A DNA stretch of 17,742 nt from HGM13006 sp964527315 (GTDB lineage Bacteria; Bacillota; Clostridia; Oscillospirales; Oscillospiraceae), in the NCBI GenBank assembly GCA_964527315.1, contig CAZGOQ010000039.1:1-17742 (forward strand), given 5' to 3'. Made by a program: the position numbers and the translations under genes. Within the stretch, counting starts at the first letter, position 1. Each line of letters opens with the position of its first letter. Shown here piece after piece: positions 7,395 through 13,732 of this stretch. A model generated the notes under the pieces. It did not search any database. It saw nothing but the letters and a program-made list of their open reading frames with translations, and had not been told where the DNA came from.

Positions 7395-8070
7395 AAGGCG
7401 AATGTTCTCTAAGGCTGTGGTAAATTCCGCCCGGTTTCTCCGCATGCCGCAGACGTCCCGGCTACTATACTACGACCTTGGCATGGCGGCTGATGACGAT
7501 GGTGTTGTTGAGGCGTTTACTGTGATCCGAACTACAGGAGCGGCAGAGGATGATTTATGGGTTCTTGCCTCGAAAGGCTTTGTGATCGTACTCAACGAGG
7601 ATTTGGTATCCTACATATCTGACTGGAACACCAATAACCAGCTTCGGAAGGATCGGTATAAACCCAGCGTTTACGCGGAGCTTCTGGTAAAAATCGCGGA
7701 TGGCAACCAAGTGGCAACCGATGGTTTACCGGATGGCAACCAGATGGAAACCCAGTATAGGTTAGGTAAGGTAAGTATAGGAGAGGAAAGACTAGGAGAG
7801 AGGGCGGACAAGCCGCCCCGCGCTCCGCGCTTCACTCCTCCCACGGTGGAGGAAGTAACGGCATACTGTCAGGAACGCGGCAATTGCATCGACGCCGGAC
7901 GCTTCGTGGACTTCTATGCCGCCAAAGGGTGGAAGATCGGCAAGGATAAAATGACCGACTGGCGGGCGGCGGTTCGTACATGGGAACGCAGAGAACAGCA
8001 AGCCGGTGGGAATGGAATGCCGACGGAGGCTGATTATCACGCCGGATGGGAGGGCTATGCCGATGAATGA
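7387..8070 (+). CDS. Phage replisome organizer / replication initiator
   Basis: A 227-aa protein beginning MAERRMFSKAVVNSARFLRM, the hallmark start of phage replisome organizers that open the origin and recruit the helicase loader. The winged-helix N-terminal part runs to about residue 100 (LYYDLGMAADDDGVVEAF, then ISDWNTNNQLRKDRY). A low-complexity linker (about 105-145) follows, and a C-terminal segment with DFYAAKGWKIGKDKMTDWRA that is shared with DnaD-type C-termini. The linker DNA carries tandem iteron-like repeats (7699-7753), suggesting that the origin lies inside its own gene. The next gene begins 8 bp before its stop. Confidence 0.88.
   Translation: MAERRMFSKAVVNSARFLRMPQTSRLLYYDLGMAADDDGVVEAFTVIRTTGAAEDDLWVLASKGFVIVLNEDLVSYISDWNTNNQLRKDRYKPSVYAELLVKIADGNQVATDGLPDGNQMETQYRLGKVSIGEERLGERADKPPRAPRFTPPTVEEVTAYCQERGNCIDAGRFVDFYAAKGWKIGKDKMTDWRAAVRTWERREQQAGGNGMPTEADYHAGWEGYADE
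7699..7753 (+). repeat. Five tandem ~11-bp iterons, candidate replication origin
   Basis: Copies are GATGGCAACCA (7699), AGTGGCAACCG (7710), GATGGTTTACC (7720), GATGGCAACCA (7732) and GATGGAAACCC (7743). Start spacings are 10-12 bp, about one helical turn. The reading frame changes between copies, so protein repetition does not explain them. A purine-rich, lower-GC stretch follows (7754-7801). This layout (iterons beside an easily melted tract inside the initiator gene) is known for lambdoid and many Gram-positive phages. Confidence 0.6.
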
Positions 8071-8893
8071 AATCCTTGATCCTATCATACAGGAAGCGGC
8101 GGAGAATGATACCCGTGAGACGTGCACGGATGCTTCCGGGATCGAGCGGTGCGCGGTGTGCGGCGAGCCCGTGCGGCAGTATATCGAGGCCCTGGGAAAA
8201 GTCGTCCCCGTCCGGTGCGCCTGTTATGATCGAGCCGACGCAGAAAGGAAGCGGGCGGAGCAAATTGAGGCGGTGAGGAAAGACTATACCGCCAGCCGTT
8301 TCTATGATCCCGGCTATGCCCGCTGTACGTTTGACGCTGACAGATTCCCGGATAGCGAGGCTTCAAGACTGTGCCGCGCTTTTGTGGATCGATGGGAGGA
8401 GATGGAGGTCAATAACTACGGCCTTCTGCTCCTCGGCGCCCTGGGGACGGGAAAGAGCTTCTATGCCGCCTCCATCGTCAATGCCCTGGTAGATAACGGC
8501 GTAGCTGCCGCAATGGTGAGCACGTCCCGACTTATCTCTATGACAGACAACGGAAAGGATACGCCTGCGCTTCTGGAGGAGATGGGCCGCGCCCGTCTCC
8601 TGGTGCTGGATGACTTGGGCGCAGAGCGGGAAACAGATTTCACGCTGGAGCAGCTGGAGCTTGCCATAGACGCTCGGAGCCTTGCGAGCCGCCCGCTCAT
8701 CGTGACCACCAACTACACCAAGCAGGAGCTTGACAATCTCGCAGACCGGCGCAAGGCTCGTATCTTTGACCGGGTCAAGGCTATGTGCTGTATGCCGGTG
8801 ATCCTCACGGGGACAAGCCGCCGGGTGGACAGCGCAAAGGAACGGGCGCGGGCGTGCCGTAAGATTCTGACGAGCGGGAGGGCTGTGCCGTGA
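8063..8893 (+). CDS. DnaC/DnaI-type helicase loader ATPase
   Basis: A 276-aa AAA+ protein that would load the host replicative helicase at the element origin. The start at 8063 is chosen because GGAGGG (8049-8054) is 8 bp upstream; the in-frame ATG at 8057 is too close to it. An N-terminal zinc-finger-like set (C30, C33, C52, C54) is typical of Firmicutes phage loaders. Walker A is GALGTGKS (125-132) and Walker B LLVLDDLGAE (179-188), with sensor-like VTTNYT further on. It overlaps the replisome organizer by 8 bp and the next gene by 4 bp. Confidence 0.93.
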   Translation: MNEILDPIIQEAAENDTRETCTDASGIERCAVCGEPVRQYIEALGKVVPVRCACYDRADAERKRAEQIEAVRKDYTASRFYDPGYARCTFDADRFPDSEASRLCRAFVDRWEEMEVNNYGLLLLGALGTGKSFYAASIVNALVDNGVAAAMVSTSRLISMTDNGKDTPALLEEMGRARLLVLDDLGAERETDFTLEQLELAIDARSLASRPLIVTTNYTKQELDNLADRRKARIFDRVKAMCCMPVILTGTSRRVDSAKERARACRKILTSGRAVP

Positions 8894-9864
8894 TCGAGAA
8901 GATAAGCACAAAGGACATGTCCCGCGCTGAATGGCTGGAGGAGCGGAGGAAATCTATAGGCGGATCGGAAATCGGGGCAATCCTCGGCCTCAATAAGTAC
9001 GCTAGCCCCTTTTCGGTGTGGGCAAATAAAACCGCGAGGATCGCGGACGCAGAACCGAACGAGGCTATGAGACAAGGGATAGACCTGGAGGACTATGTTG
9101 CCAGGCGTTTTTCGGAGCGGACGGGGCTGCGCGTCGAGCGGGTCAACTACCTGCTGCGGAATACGGAATATCCCCATATCCACGCGAACATAGACCGGCG
9201 CATAGTCGGCGAGCGGGCGGGCCTGGAGTGTAAGACGGCCTCGGCGCTGAACACGTCCCGCTTTGCGGGCGGGGAGTTTCCGGCCAGCTACTACGCCCAA
9301 TGCGTTTCTTATATGGCCGTGACAGAGCTTCCCCGGTGGTATCTGGCGGTGCTGATCTTGGGCCGGGATTTCAAAATCTATCAGATGACCACGGAGCGGG
9401 GCGCGGAGGTCCCGGGGTGGTGCGAAAGCTCGGTATATGTGGCCCCGGAGGAATTTGCCGGAATACGGGACGCCGCGGCGGATTTCTGGCGGTATGTCGA
9501 AACGGACACGGAGCCGCCCGCAGACGGGATCGAGGCTACCGGGGAAACCCTTGCCGCCCTATATCCTGAATCCAACGGGGAGAGCGTGGACCTGTTCGGC
9601 TGCGAGGAGCTTTTCAGGCGGTACATGGACGCACGCTCTCAGCTTCAGGAAATGGAGCGGGCCGTGGATGAGTATGGCAACCAAATACGGCAGCGCCTCG
9701 GAGAATATGAGGCCGGAAGCTGTGGCCGGTACGCGGCCACGTGGAAGACGCAGAGAAGGAGGAGCCTTGACACGAAGGCACTCCAGGCAGAATACCCGGA
9801 AATTGACATGACACCGTTTTATCGGACGTCCACATACAGACGCTTCAGCGTCAAGGAGGTATAA
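8890..9864 (+). CDS. YqaJ-family phage exonuclease (lambda Exo type)
   Basis: 324 aa. It would resect 5' ends of double-stranded DNA so that RecT, encoded next, can anneal strands. The start is GTG, overlapping the previous TGA by 4 bp, with GGGAGGG 7 bp upstream. The nuclease core has IGGSEIGAILGLNKY (about 23-37), GIDLEDYVARRF with E67, D102 (HANIDR), and the E113-x-K115 pair (GLECKTAS). These are the PD-(D/E)XK catalytic positions of the YqaJ family. A C-terminal helical tail (about 240-324) is normal for Firmicutes versions. All catalytic residues appear present. Confidence 0.93.
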   Translation: MIEKISTKDMSRAEWLEERRKSIGGSEIGAILGLNKYASPFSVWANKTARIADAEPNEAMRQGIDLEDYVARRFSERTGLRVERVNYLLRNTEYPHIHANIDRRIVGERAGLECKTASALNTSRFAGGEFPASYYAQCVSYMAVTELPRWYLAVLILGRDFKIYQMTTERGAEVPGWCESSVYVAPEEFAGIRDAAADFWRYVETDTEPPADGIEATGETLAALYPESNGESVDLFGCEELFRRYMDARSQLQEMERAVDEYGNQIRQRLGEYEAGSCGRYAATWKTQRRRSLDTKALQAEYPEIDMTPFYRTSTYRRFSVKEV

Positions 9865-9865
9865 A

Positions 9866-10657
9866 ATGCAGGAAGGTATCATTTCAAAAGCCCAGGCGGA
9901 CAAAGCTGTAGCCCAGGGACAGAAACCTAAGACCATGAGGCAATATATTCAGTCGATGCAGGGCGAGATTGCAAAGGCGCTCCCCTCGGTAATCACGCCG
10001 GAGCGGTTCACCCGTATCACGCTCTCGGCCCTGAGTACCACGCCGAAGCTGGCAGAGTGCAGCCCAAAGAGTTTTCTCGGCGCCATGATGACGGCGGCCC
10101 AGCTGGGCGTAGAGCCCAACACCCCGCTCGGACAGGCCTATTTGATCCCGTACAGAAATAAGGGTAATCTGGAGTGCCAATTCCAGCTGGGCTATAAGGG
10201 CCTCATTGATCTTGCGTATCGGTCCGGCGAAGTCAAGACGATCCAGGCCCACACGGTGTATGAGAACGACGAGTTTGATTTTGAACTGGGGCTTGAGCCC
10301 AAACTTCACCATGTACCTGCAAAAAAGGATAGAGGAGCCCCGGCGTATTTCTACGCTGTGTTCCATACAAAAGACGGCGGCTATGGGTTCGAGGTTATGA
10401 GCTATGATGATGTCGAGGCGCACGCCCGGAAGTATTCCAAGGCTTATAACAATGGTCCCTGGCAGACGAATTTTGAGGAGATGGCGAAAAAGACCGTTCT
10501 CAAGCGCGTTCTGAAATACGCACCCATGAAAACCGATTTCGTTCGGGCGTTGTCTGCGGATGAGACGATCAAGGAAACGATTTCCCCGGATATGTATGAG
10601 GAGCCGGAGGTCGTGATCGAGGTGGACGCCGACACGGGCGAAGTCCTGGAGGGGTGA
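9866..10657 (+). CDS. recT: RecT single-strand annealing protein
   Basis: 263 aa. RecT binds single-stranded DNA and anneals complementary strands in phage recombination and replication. Family signatures seen include PERFTRITLSALSTTPKLAE, then CSPKSFLGAMMTAAQLGVEP (about 70-90), the LIPYRNKG-CQFQLGYKGLIDLAYRSG region (about 95-125) and the WQTNFEEMAKKTVLKRVLKY helix. It follows the exonuclease gene by 1 bp with a good ribosome site (GGAGGT). The exonuclease-annealer pair forms a two-component recombinase like Exo/Beta. Length is typical. Confidence 0.96.
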   Translation: MQEGIISKAQADKAVAQGQKPKTMRQYIQSMQGEIAKALPSVITPERFTRITLSALSTTPKLAECSPKSFLGAMMTAAQLGVEPNTPLGQAYLIPYRNKGNLECQFQLGYKGLIDLAYRSGEVKTIQAHTVYENDEFDFELGLEPKLHHVPAKKDRGAPAYFYAVFHTKDGGYGFEVMSYDDVEAHARKYSKAYNNGPWQTNFEEMAKKTVLKRVLKYAPMKTDFVRALSADETIKETISPDMYEEPEVVIEVDADTGEVLEG

Positions 10658-10660
10658 CGC

Positions 10661-10987
10661 ATGGGGACGGCATCACAACGTAAAGGCCGCGCTGCGGAGC
10701 GGGAGCTTGCCGGCGTTCTGCGAGGATACGGCTACGACGCGGAGCCGGGACGGGCGCTGAACTATGGCACGGAGGCCGATCTATCCGGCCTCCCCGGTCT
10801 GCATATCGAGTGCAAACGCTGCGAGCGGCTCCAGCTCCCAGCCTGGTTTGAACAGTCGGAGCGTGACGCGGAGCGCATGAAGGACGGTGCGCCGGTGGTG
10901 ATCTTCCGGCGGAGCCGGCGGCCATGGATGATCTGCATGAAGCTATCAGATTTCATGGAATATTACGGAGGGCAAGACGTCCAGTGA
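10661..10987 (+). CDS. PD-(D/E)XK nuclease, Holliday-junction-resolvase-like
   Basis: 108 aa. QRKGRAAERELAGVLRGYGYD at the N-terminus (about residues 5-25), then GTEADLSGLPGLHIECKR with D45 and the E52-x-K54 pair, is the small archaeal-Hjc/VRR-like nuclease fold common in phage replication operons. The likely role is cutting branched DNA formed during recombination-dependent replication. It starts 3 bp after recT. It is the last intact gene of the rightward early operon; the next frame is a broken tape-measure gene. Confidence 0.85.
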   Translation: MGTASQRKGRAAERELAGVLRGYGYDAEPGRALNYGTEADLSGLPGLHIECKRCERLQLPAWFEQSERDAERMKDGAPVVIFRRSRRPWMICMKLSDFMEYYGGQDVQ

Positions 10988-11001
10988 AGGGGGTATAATT
11001 C

Positions 11002-11820
11002 ATGGCGTCCACAGAACACACTTTACTCTTTCTGCTGACTGCAAAGATCGATTCTGCTTTTAGCTCCGGGTTTACAACGGTACAGCGGGAGCTTGCCAAT
11101 ATGCAGAAGCAGATTCGGGATTATAATTCAACGATCAGTAATATCCAGGAGTATAACAGGCTGACAGATTCCTTGGCCTCATTGAGCGGGAAACTGGCAG
11201 AAGCGCGATCCAAAATAGACGCCTTGAAAATCCGGCACAGATGGGGCCGCCGGCAGCGAAGAAAAGCTCGCTGTTGAGATCGAGCGCCTGAATACACTCA
11301 TAGCAAATAAGCAGGCGGAGATCGACCGAATGGCCTCAAAACTCCGCGAGGCTGGCTTAGATACGGAAAACCTTGCGGAGGCCGAGCGGGAGGCTGTTCA
11401 GGGCGTGCAAGAACTGAGTGCCCAACAGGAACAGCTTGCCAGAATGAGAAATCATATCTCCGATATTGCACAGTCTTTTACTGTTTTGTCCATGGCAGCG
11501 GGCGAAGCCCTGAAGCCGATCAATGCCATTACCTCGGCGCTGGAGGCGTCTGTACAGACGGCGGCGGGATTCGAATACACCATGAGCGCGGTCGAGGCGG
11601 TATCTGGAGCCACGGCAAACGAAGCGGCGGCATTGGCAGCAATGGCAAAGGAAATGGGCGCGACCACGGTTTTCACCGCGCAGGAGTGCGCAGAGGCGAT
11701 GCAGACACAAGCCCTTGCCGGCTGGGATGTGCAGGATATGTTATCCGGCATGCCCGGTGTGATAAAGCTGGCTGCAGCGGCGGGAGAGGATCTTGCGAGT
11801 ATGACAAGTCTGGTAACGCC
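11002..11820 (+). pseudogene. Truncated, frameshifted tail tape-measure gene
   Basis: The first frame (11002-11277) encodes an N-terminal start with a coiled-coil segment (QRELANMQKQIRDYNSTISN and following). After about 11230-11237 the homology moves to another frame, where translation reads GTDGAAGSEEKLAVEIERL and continues through TAGFEYTMSAVEAVSGATAN, EMGATTVFTAQECAEAM and LAGWDVQDMLSGMPGVIKLA. These are hallmarks of the phage TP901-type tape-measure N-terminus. The matching ends near 11820 (MTSLVT), about 270 codons in total, whereas intact tape-measure proteins usually have 600 or more. One base inserted (or two lost) near 11233 accounts for the shift. A ribosome site (AAGGGGG) remains. 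Its position after replication genes is out of normal phage order. Confidence 0.85.
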
Positions 11821-11827
11821 GGGGCAA

Positions 11828-12037
11828 TTATTGATCATTCTCTTTCTGATACTTCATAGCGGCCCGCCAGCCTTTGGAGAAGCCGTAATTAAAAGCATTA
11901 AAAGCAACATCTATTGCGTGCCCGGAAGCTGCTATTATTTCGATTTCGTCTATAAGCATATCGAAATGCTTGCTATAATCATCTGGTATACGGCTCCGTT
12001 TGAAATGCTCATTTATATCACTGATGCTTTTTATCAT
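11828..12037 (-). CDS. Small protein, paralogue of its upstream neighbour
   Basis: 69 aa. Function not recognised. The C-terminal half, AIDVAFNAFNYGFSKGWRAA, resembles the neighbouring protein's ALGTAYNYGFQKGRNCEA, so the two are tandem paralogues. Small proteins with a 'YGFxKGxxxA' ending are frequent in Firmicutes phages and elements. Its start overlaps the previous stop by 4 bp (ATGA), indicating coupled translation. Its stop lies just 8 bp from the end of the tape-measure homology. Confidence 0.72.
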   Translation of the reverse strand: MIKSISDINEHFKRSRIPDDYSKHFDMLIDEIEIIAASGHAIDVAFNAFNYGFSKGWRAAMKYQKENDQ

Positions 12038-12240
12038 TTCATGCTCCTTTGTTTCCTAGCCTCGCAGTTACGTCCTTTCTGGAAGCCGTAATTATAAGCG
12101 GTGCCCAAAGCGTGATAAAGGTCTCCCGCCTGTGCAAGGTCGAATAGCTGATTGAGCTCACTATAGGTAATGCCATATCCACGAGGTGGATGCTTCTTAG
12201 CCCACATCTCAGCCCATTTTTTCATAAGATTGTCCTCCAT
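12034..12240 (-). CDS. Small accessory protein with YNYGFQKG motif
   Basis: 68 aa, function not recognised. It contains KKWAEMWAKKHPPRGYGITY at the N-terminus and AYNYGFQKGRNCEARKQR at the C-terminus. Start alternatives are MEDNL (12240) or the Met at codon 6; GAGG-like sequence lies within the first codons, so the second start is possible. It sits downstream of a 9-bp inverted repeat (12253-12286) and precedes its paralogue. Both belong to the leftward accessory operon. Confidence 0.7.
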   Translation of the reverse strand: MEDNLMKKWAEMWAKKHPPRGYGITYSELNQLFDLAQAGDLYHALGTAYNYGFQKGRNCEARKQRSMK

Positions 12241-12242
12241 CT

Positions 12243-12286
12243 TGAAAAAGTGGAGCGGGCCGGTGTATAATGATTGCGGCCCGCTC
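12243..12286 (+). promoter_or_regulatory. Inverted repeat overlapping a rightward promoter-like sequence
   Basis: GAGCGGGCC (12253-12261) and GGCCCGCTC (12278-12286) form a perfect 9-bp inverted repeat. On the plus strand, TTGAAA (12243-12248), a 17-bp spacer and TATAAT (12266-12271) overlap it, with the -10 in the loop. A transcript from here would run antisense to the 95-aa gene at 12346-12633. For leftward transcripts the same repeat forms a hairpin followed by CACTTTTTC, which could attenuate expression of the 68-aa gene. Which function applies is not clear. Confidence 0.5.
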
Positions 12287-12345
12287 GCGGGTGTCTTGGC
12301 TCCGTCCCCCTGTGCTTTGGTCGGCTCTTGGGGATGGGGCTTTTC

Positions 12346-12633
12346 TCATGCGCCGATGGCGTTCAGCGTGAACCGGGTGCCGGTGGTCTTGACGGTGTAC
12401 GCGCTGTAGAGGTCGGCATGATCGGCCTTGAAGCGCTTGGAATCGAACCGGCTGTTATTGGTGTTGTGCCAGGTGGCCCGCCAGCCGTTTCCCTCCAGCT
12501 CCTCGGTGGCCTGATCCACCATGACGGCCTTGAGGCTGTCCTTGATGGCCTCCGCTTCGGCCTGCAGGGCTTCGATAGTCTCCATAATGGAGAAGTACTC
12601 CGCGGCCTTGCTGTCCAGATCCTGCATAATCAT
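12346..12633 (-). CDS. Conserved phage-element protein of 95 aa
   Basis: Family recognised only as a recurrent Firmicutes phage/element protein of unknown function. A helical first half (DLDSKAAEYFSIMETIEALQ, continuing AEAEAIKDSLKAVMVDQATE) is followed by a beta-rich part with GNGWRATWHNTNNSRFDSKR and TTGTRFTLN. GGAGG lies 8 bp before the ATG. Its ATG overlaps the stop of a possible 47-aa gene (ATGA). It is read leftward from the promoter at 12850-12878. Confidence 0.8.
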   Translation of the reverse strand: MIMQDLDSKAAEYFSIMETIEALQAEAEAIKDSLKAVMVDQATEELEGNGWRATWHNTNNSRFDSKRFKADHADLYSAYTVKTTGTRFTLNAIGA

Positions 12634-12773
12634 GTTATGATCCTCCTTGATGTTTTGGGGGCCGTGGCGGTGGGCGTTAAGTTTATCTCGGTCTCCTGCC
12701 TTTTCTTATCCCGTTCCGCTCTTACCTTGCCTTCTTGCTTTCGCTGGCTTTTCGCCGTACCCTTGCCGCGCAT
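12630..12773 (-). CDS. Possible small basic protein, 47 aa
   Basis: An ORF beginning MRGKGTAKSQRKQEG and ending TSRRIIT, very rich in Lys, Arg, Gln and Glu. Its stop overlaps the start of the 95-aa gene by 4 bp (ATGA), the same coupling seen throughout this element. No strong ribosome site precedes the ATG, and no family is recognised, so it may be leader RNA instead. Confidence 0.4.
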   Translation of the reverse strand: MRGKGTAKSQRKQEGKVRAERDKKRQETEINLTPTATAPKTSRRIIT

Positions 12774-12849
12774 ACCGCAGTTTTACTGCCTGTACCGTTT
12801 GACTTGGGGCTACTCCCGTCTGTCTTGACGGCCTCCCTTAAGTGTCTTC

Positions 12850-12878
12850 ATTATATATCACGCTAGCGTTATATTCAA
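12850..12878 (-). promoter_or_regulatory. Leftward promoter of accessory operon
   Basis: On the minus strand, TTGAAT (plus 12873-12878), a 17-bp spacer and a perfect TATAAT (plus 12850-12855). Operator-like repeat 1 (12862-12874) lies within the spacer and touches the -35. It would drive the 95-aa, 68-aa and 69-aa genes. Confidence 0.8.
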
Positions 12879-12942
12879 TGGGCAAAGGATATAAAGATAG
12901 CGTTATATAATTGTGCGCATTGCATAATTGCTATCGTTATAT
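12862..12942. repeat. Three 13-bp operator-like repeats at exact 34-bp spacing
   Basis: Copies are GCTAGCGTTATAT (12862-12874), GATAGCGTTATAT (12896-12908) and GCTATCGTTATAT (12930-12942). Starts are exactly 34 bp apart. The first two are parts of longer imperfect palindromes with ATAT-containing arms around GCTAGC or GATAGC. Copy 1 lies in the leftward promoter spacer and copy 3 overlaps the -35 of the rightward promoter. Binding by the RHH protein encoded at 12987 is the obvious hypothesis. Confidence 0.75.
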
Positions 12943-12956
12943 GTATATGATATAAT
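12928..12956 (+). promoter_or_regulatory. Rightward promoter of the RHH regulator gene
   Basis: TTGCTA (12928-12933), a 17-bp spacer and a perfect TATAAT (12951-12956) preceded by TGA, forming an extended -10. Repeat 3 (12930-12942) overlaps the -35, so a protein bound there would block polymerase. The start codon of the regulated gene is about 30 bp downstream. Confidence 0.82.
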
Positions 12957-12986
12957 TCACAATATAGATGAATGGGAGATGATCGC

Positions 12987-13187
12987 TTGACAGTATCAAA
13001 AGCACAGAAAGCGGCTACAGCGAAGTATGAAGCCAAGGTTTATGACAAGGTGCTTGTGAGGCTGCCCCGTGGGAAGAAGGAAGAAATTGATTCTCATATC
13101 AAGCCACGAGGGGAAAGTCTGAACGGGTTTATTAATCGGGCGATTGATGCAGCCCTGGAACAGGATAAAATGACATCTGACAAATGA
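12987..13187 (+). CDS. Arc-like ribbon-helix-helix regulator
   Basis: 66 aa from a TTG start at 12987, chosen because GGGAG lies 8 bp upstream; the ATG at 12972 lacks a ribosome site and would add only MGDDR. The protein begins (M)TVSKAQKAATAKYEAKVYDK. A beta strand (DKVLVRLPRG), helix A (KKEEIDSHIK) and helix B (SLNGFINRAIDAALEQ) give the RHH fold of Arc-type repressors, which bind repeated short DNA sites as dimers. The three 34-bp-spaced repeats just upstream make it a likely autoregulator and repressor of the divergent leftward operon. Confidence 0.85.
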   Translation: MTVSKAQKAATAKYEAKVYDKVLVRLPRGKKEEIDSHIKPRGESLNGFINRAIDAALEQDKMTSDK

Positions 13188-13197
13188 AATAGGGAGG

Positions 13198-13226
13198 TTG
13201 CCGCCGCTTTGGCGGCATGGTATAAT
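13198..13226 (+). promoter_or_regulatory. Promoter with embedded inverted repeat
   Basis: TTGCCG (13198-13203), a 17-bp spacer, and TATAAT (13221-13226) with TGG before it (extended -10). TGCCGCC (13199-13205) and GGCGGCA (13211-13217) form an inverted repeat covering the -35 and spacer, as expected for an operator. It would drive the ArpU-like gene and probably terS. Confidence 0.7.
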
Positions 13227-13239
13227 TCCGATGGATAAT

Positions 13240-13266
13240 AGAGCGGGCCGCGGTCTGGCCCACTCT
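13240..13266 (+). promoter_or_regulatory. Leader hairpin before the late regulator gene
   Basis: AGAG-C-GGGCC (13240-13249) pairs with GGCCC-A-CTCT (13257-13266), with one C/A mismatch and a 7-nt loop. It lies in the leader between promoter 13198-13226 and the ATG at 13289. No T-run follows, so it may be a leader structure rather than a terminator. Confidence 0.45.
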
Positions 13267-13288
13267 TCTGTAAAGAGGAGGTTATTAC

Positions 13289-13654
13289 ATGGACAGGGAA
13301 ACCGTGAAGCAAGGCTTGCGTGCGTATAGCCTGATCGATGGAATCATCTCATCTAAGGAGCAGATCGCTTTGGAGCTTGTAAATGATGAAGTTGTAGAAC
13401 TGCATCATAGAGAAATCGAAAGCCTCCGCACGGCGAAGAGGCAGATGATTAATGCCTTAAACACGCTGAATGATATCCAGATGGATGTTGTTTGGAGGAA
13501 ATATATAAGAGGCGAATACTGGGTGCGGGTTGGTATGCGGCATCACTATTCCGAGCGGCAGATTTTCCGTATCGGCGAGGCGGGCCTTGATGCTCTGGCG
13601 GAGATTATGGAGGAATACCCGGAGGCGGCGGATTTCTGCAAAAAGTGCTGTTAG
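13289..13654 (+). CDS. ArpU/RinA-like phage late transcription regulator
   Basis: 121 aa with a strong ribosome site (GAGGAGG). An N-terminal helical region with TAKRQMINALNTLNDIQMDV is followed by WRKYIRGEYWVRVGMRHHYS and ERQIFRIGEAGLDALAE, a sigma-70 region-4-like helix-turn-helix. This pattern and its location just before terS match the ArpU/YqaQ-type activators that switch on packaging genes in Firmicutes phages. In this element it could control terS or the late operon of a helper phage; that part is inference. Confidence 0.78.
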   Translation: MDRETVKQGLRAYSLIDGIISSKEQIALELVNDEVVELHHREIESLRTAKRQMINALNTLNDIQMDVVWRKYIRGEYWVRVGMRHHYSERQIFRIGEAGLDALAEIMEEYPEAADFCKKCC

Positions 13655-13732
13655 AGGAATAAGGCGCGGGGAAACCTTCTCGCAAATGTATGGAGAATCT
13701 TTTTTGAATTCGCCTTTTTCAAAAACAAACGA

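Noticed and set aside
12274..12828. Rightward 184-aa frame
   Set aside because: It is antisense to the well-supported 95-aa gene, and its composition is that of a shadow frame.
12722..12835. Leftward frame reading KTDGSSPKSNGTGSK before the 47-aa ORF
   Set aside because: It lies after a GGGAGG sequence but has no ATG, GTG or TTG at a suitable distance, so no start can be supported.
13655..13732. Terminator between the ArpU-like and terS genes
   Set aside because: TTCTC/GAGAA followed by TCTTTTTT (about 13677-13706) is a weak 5-bp stem with a long loop. AAGGCG/CGCCTT is too widely spaced to rely on.
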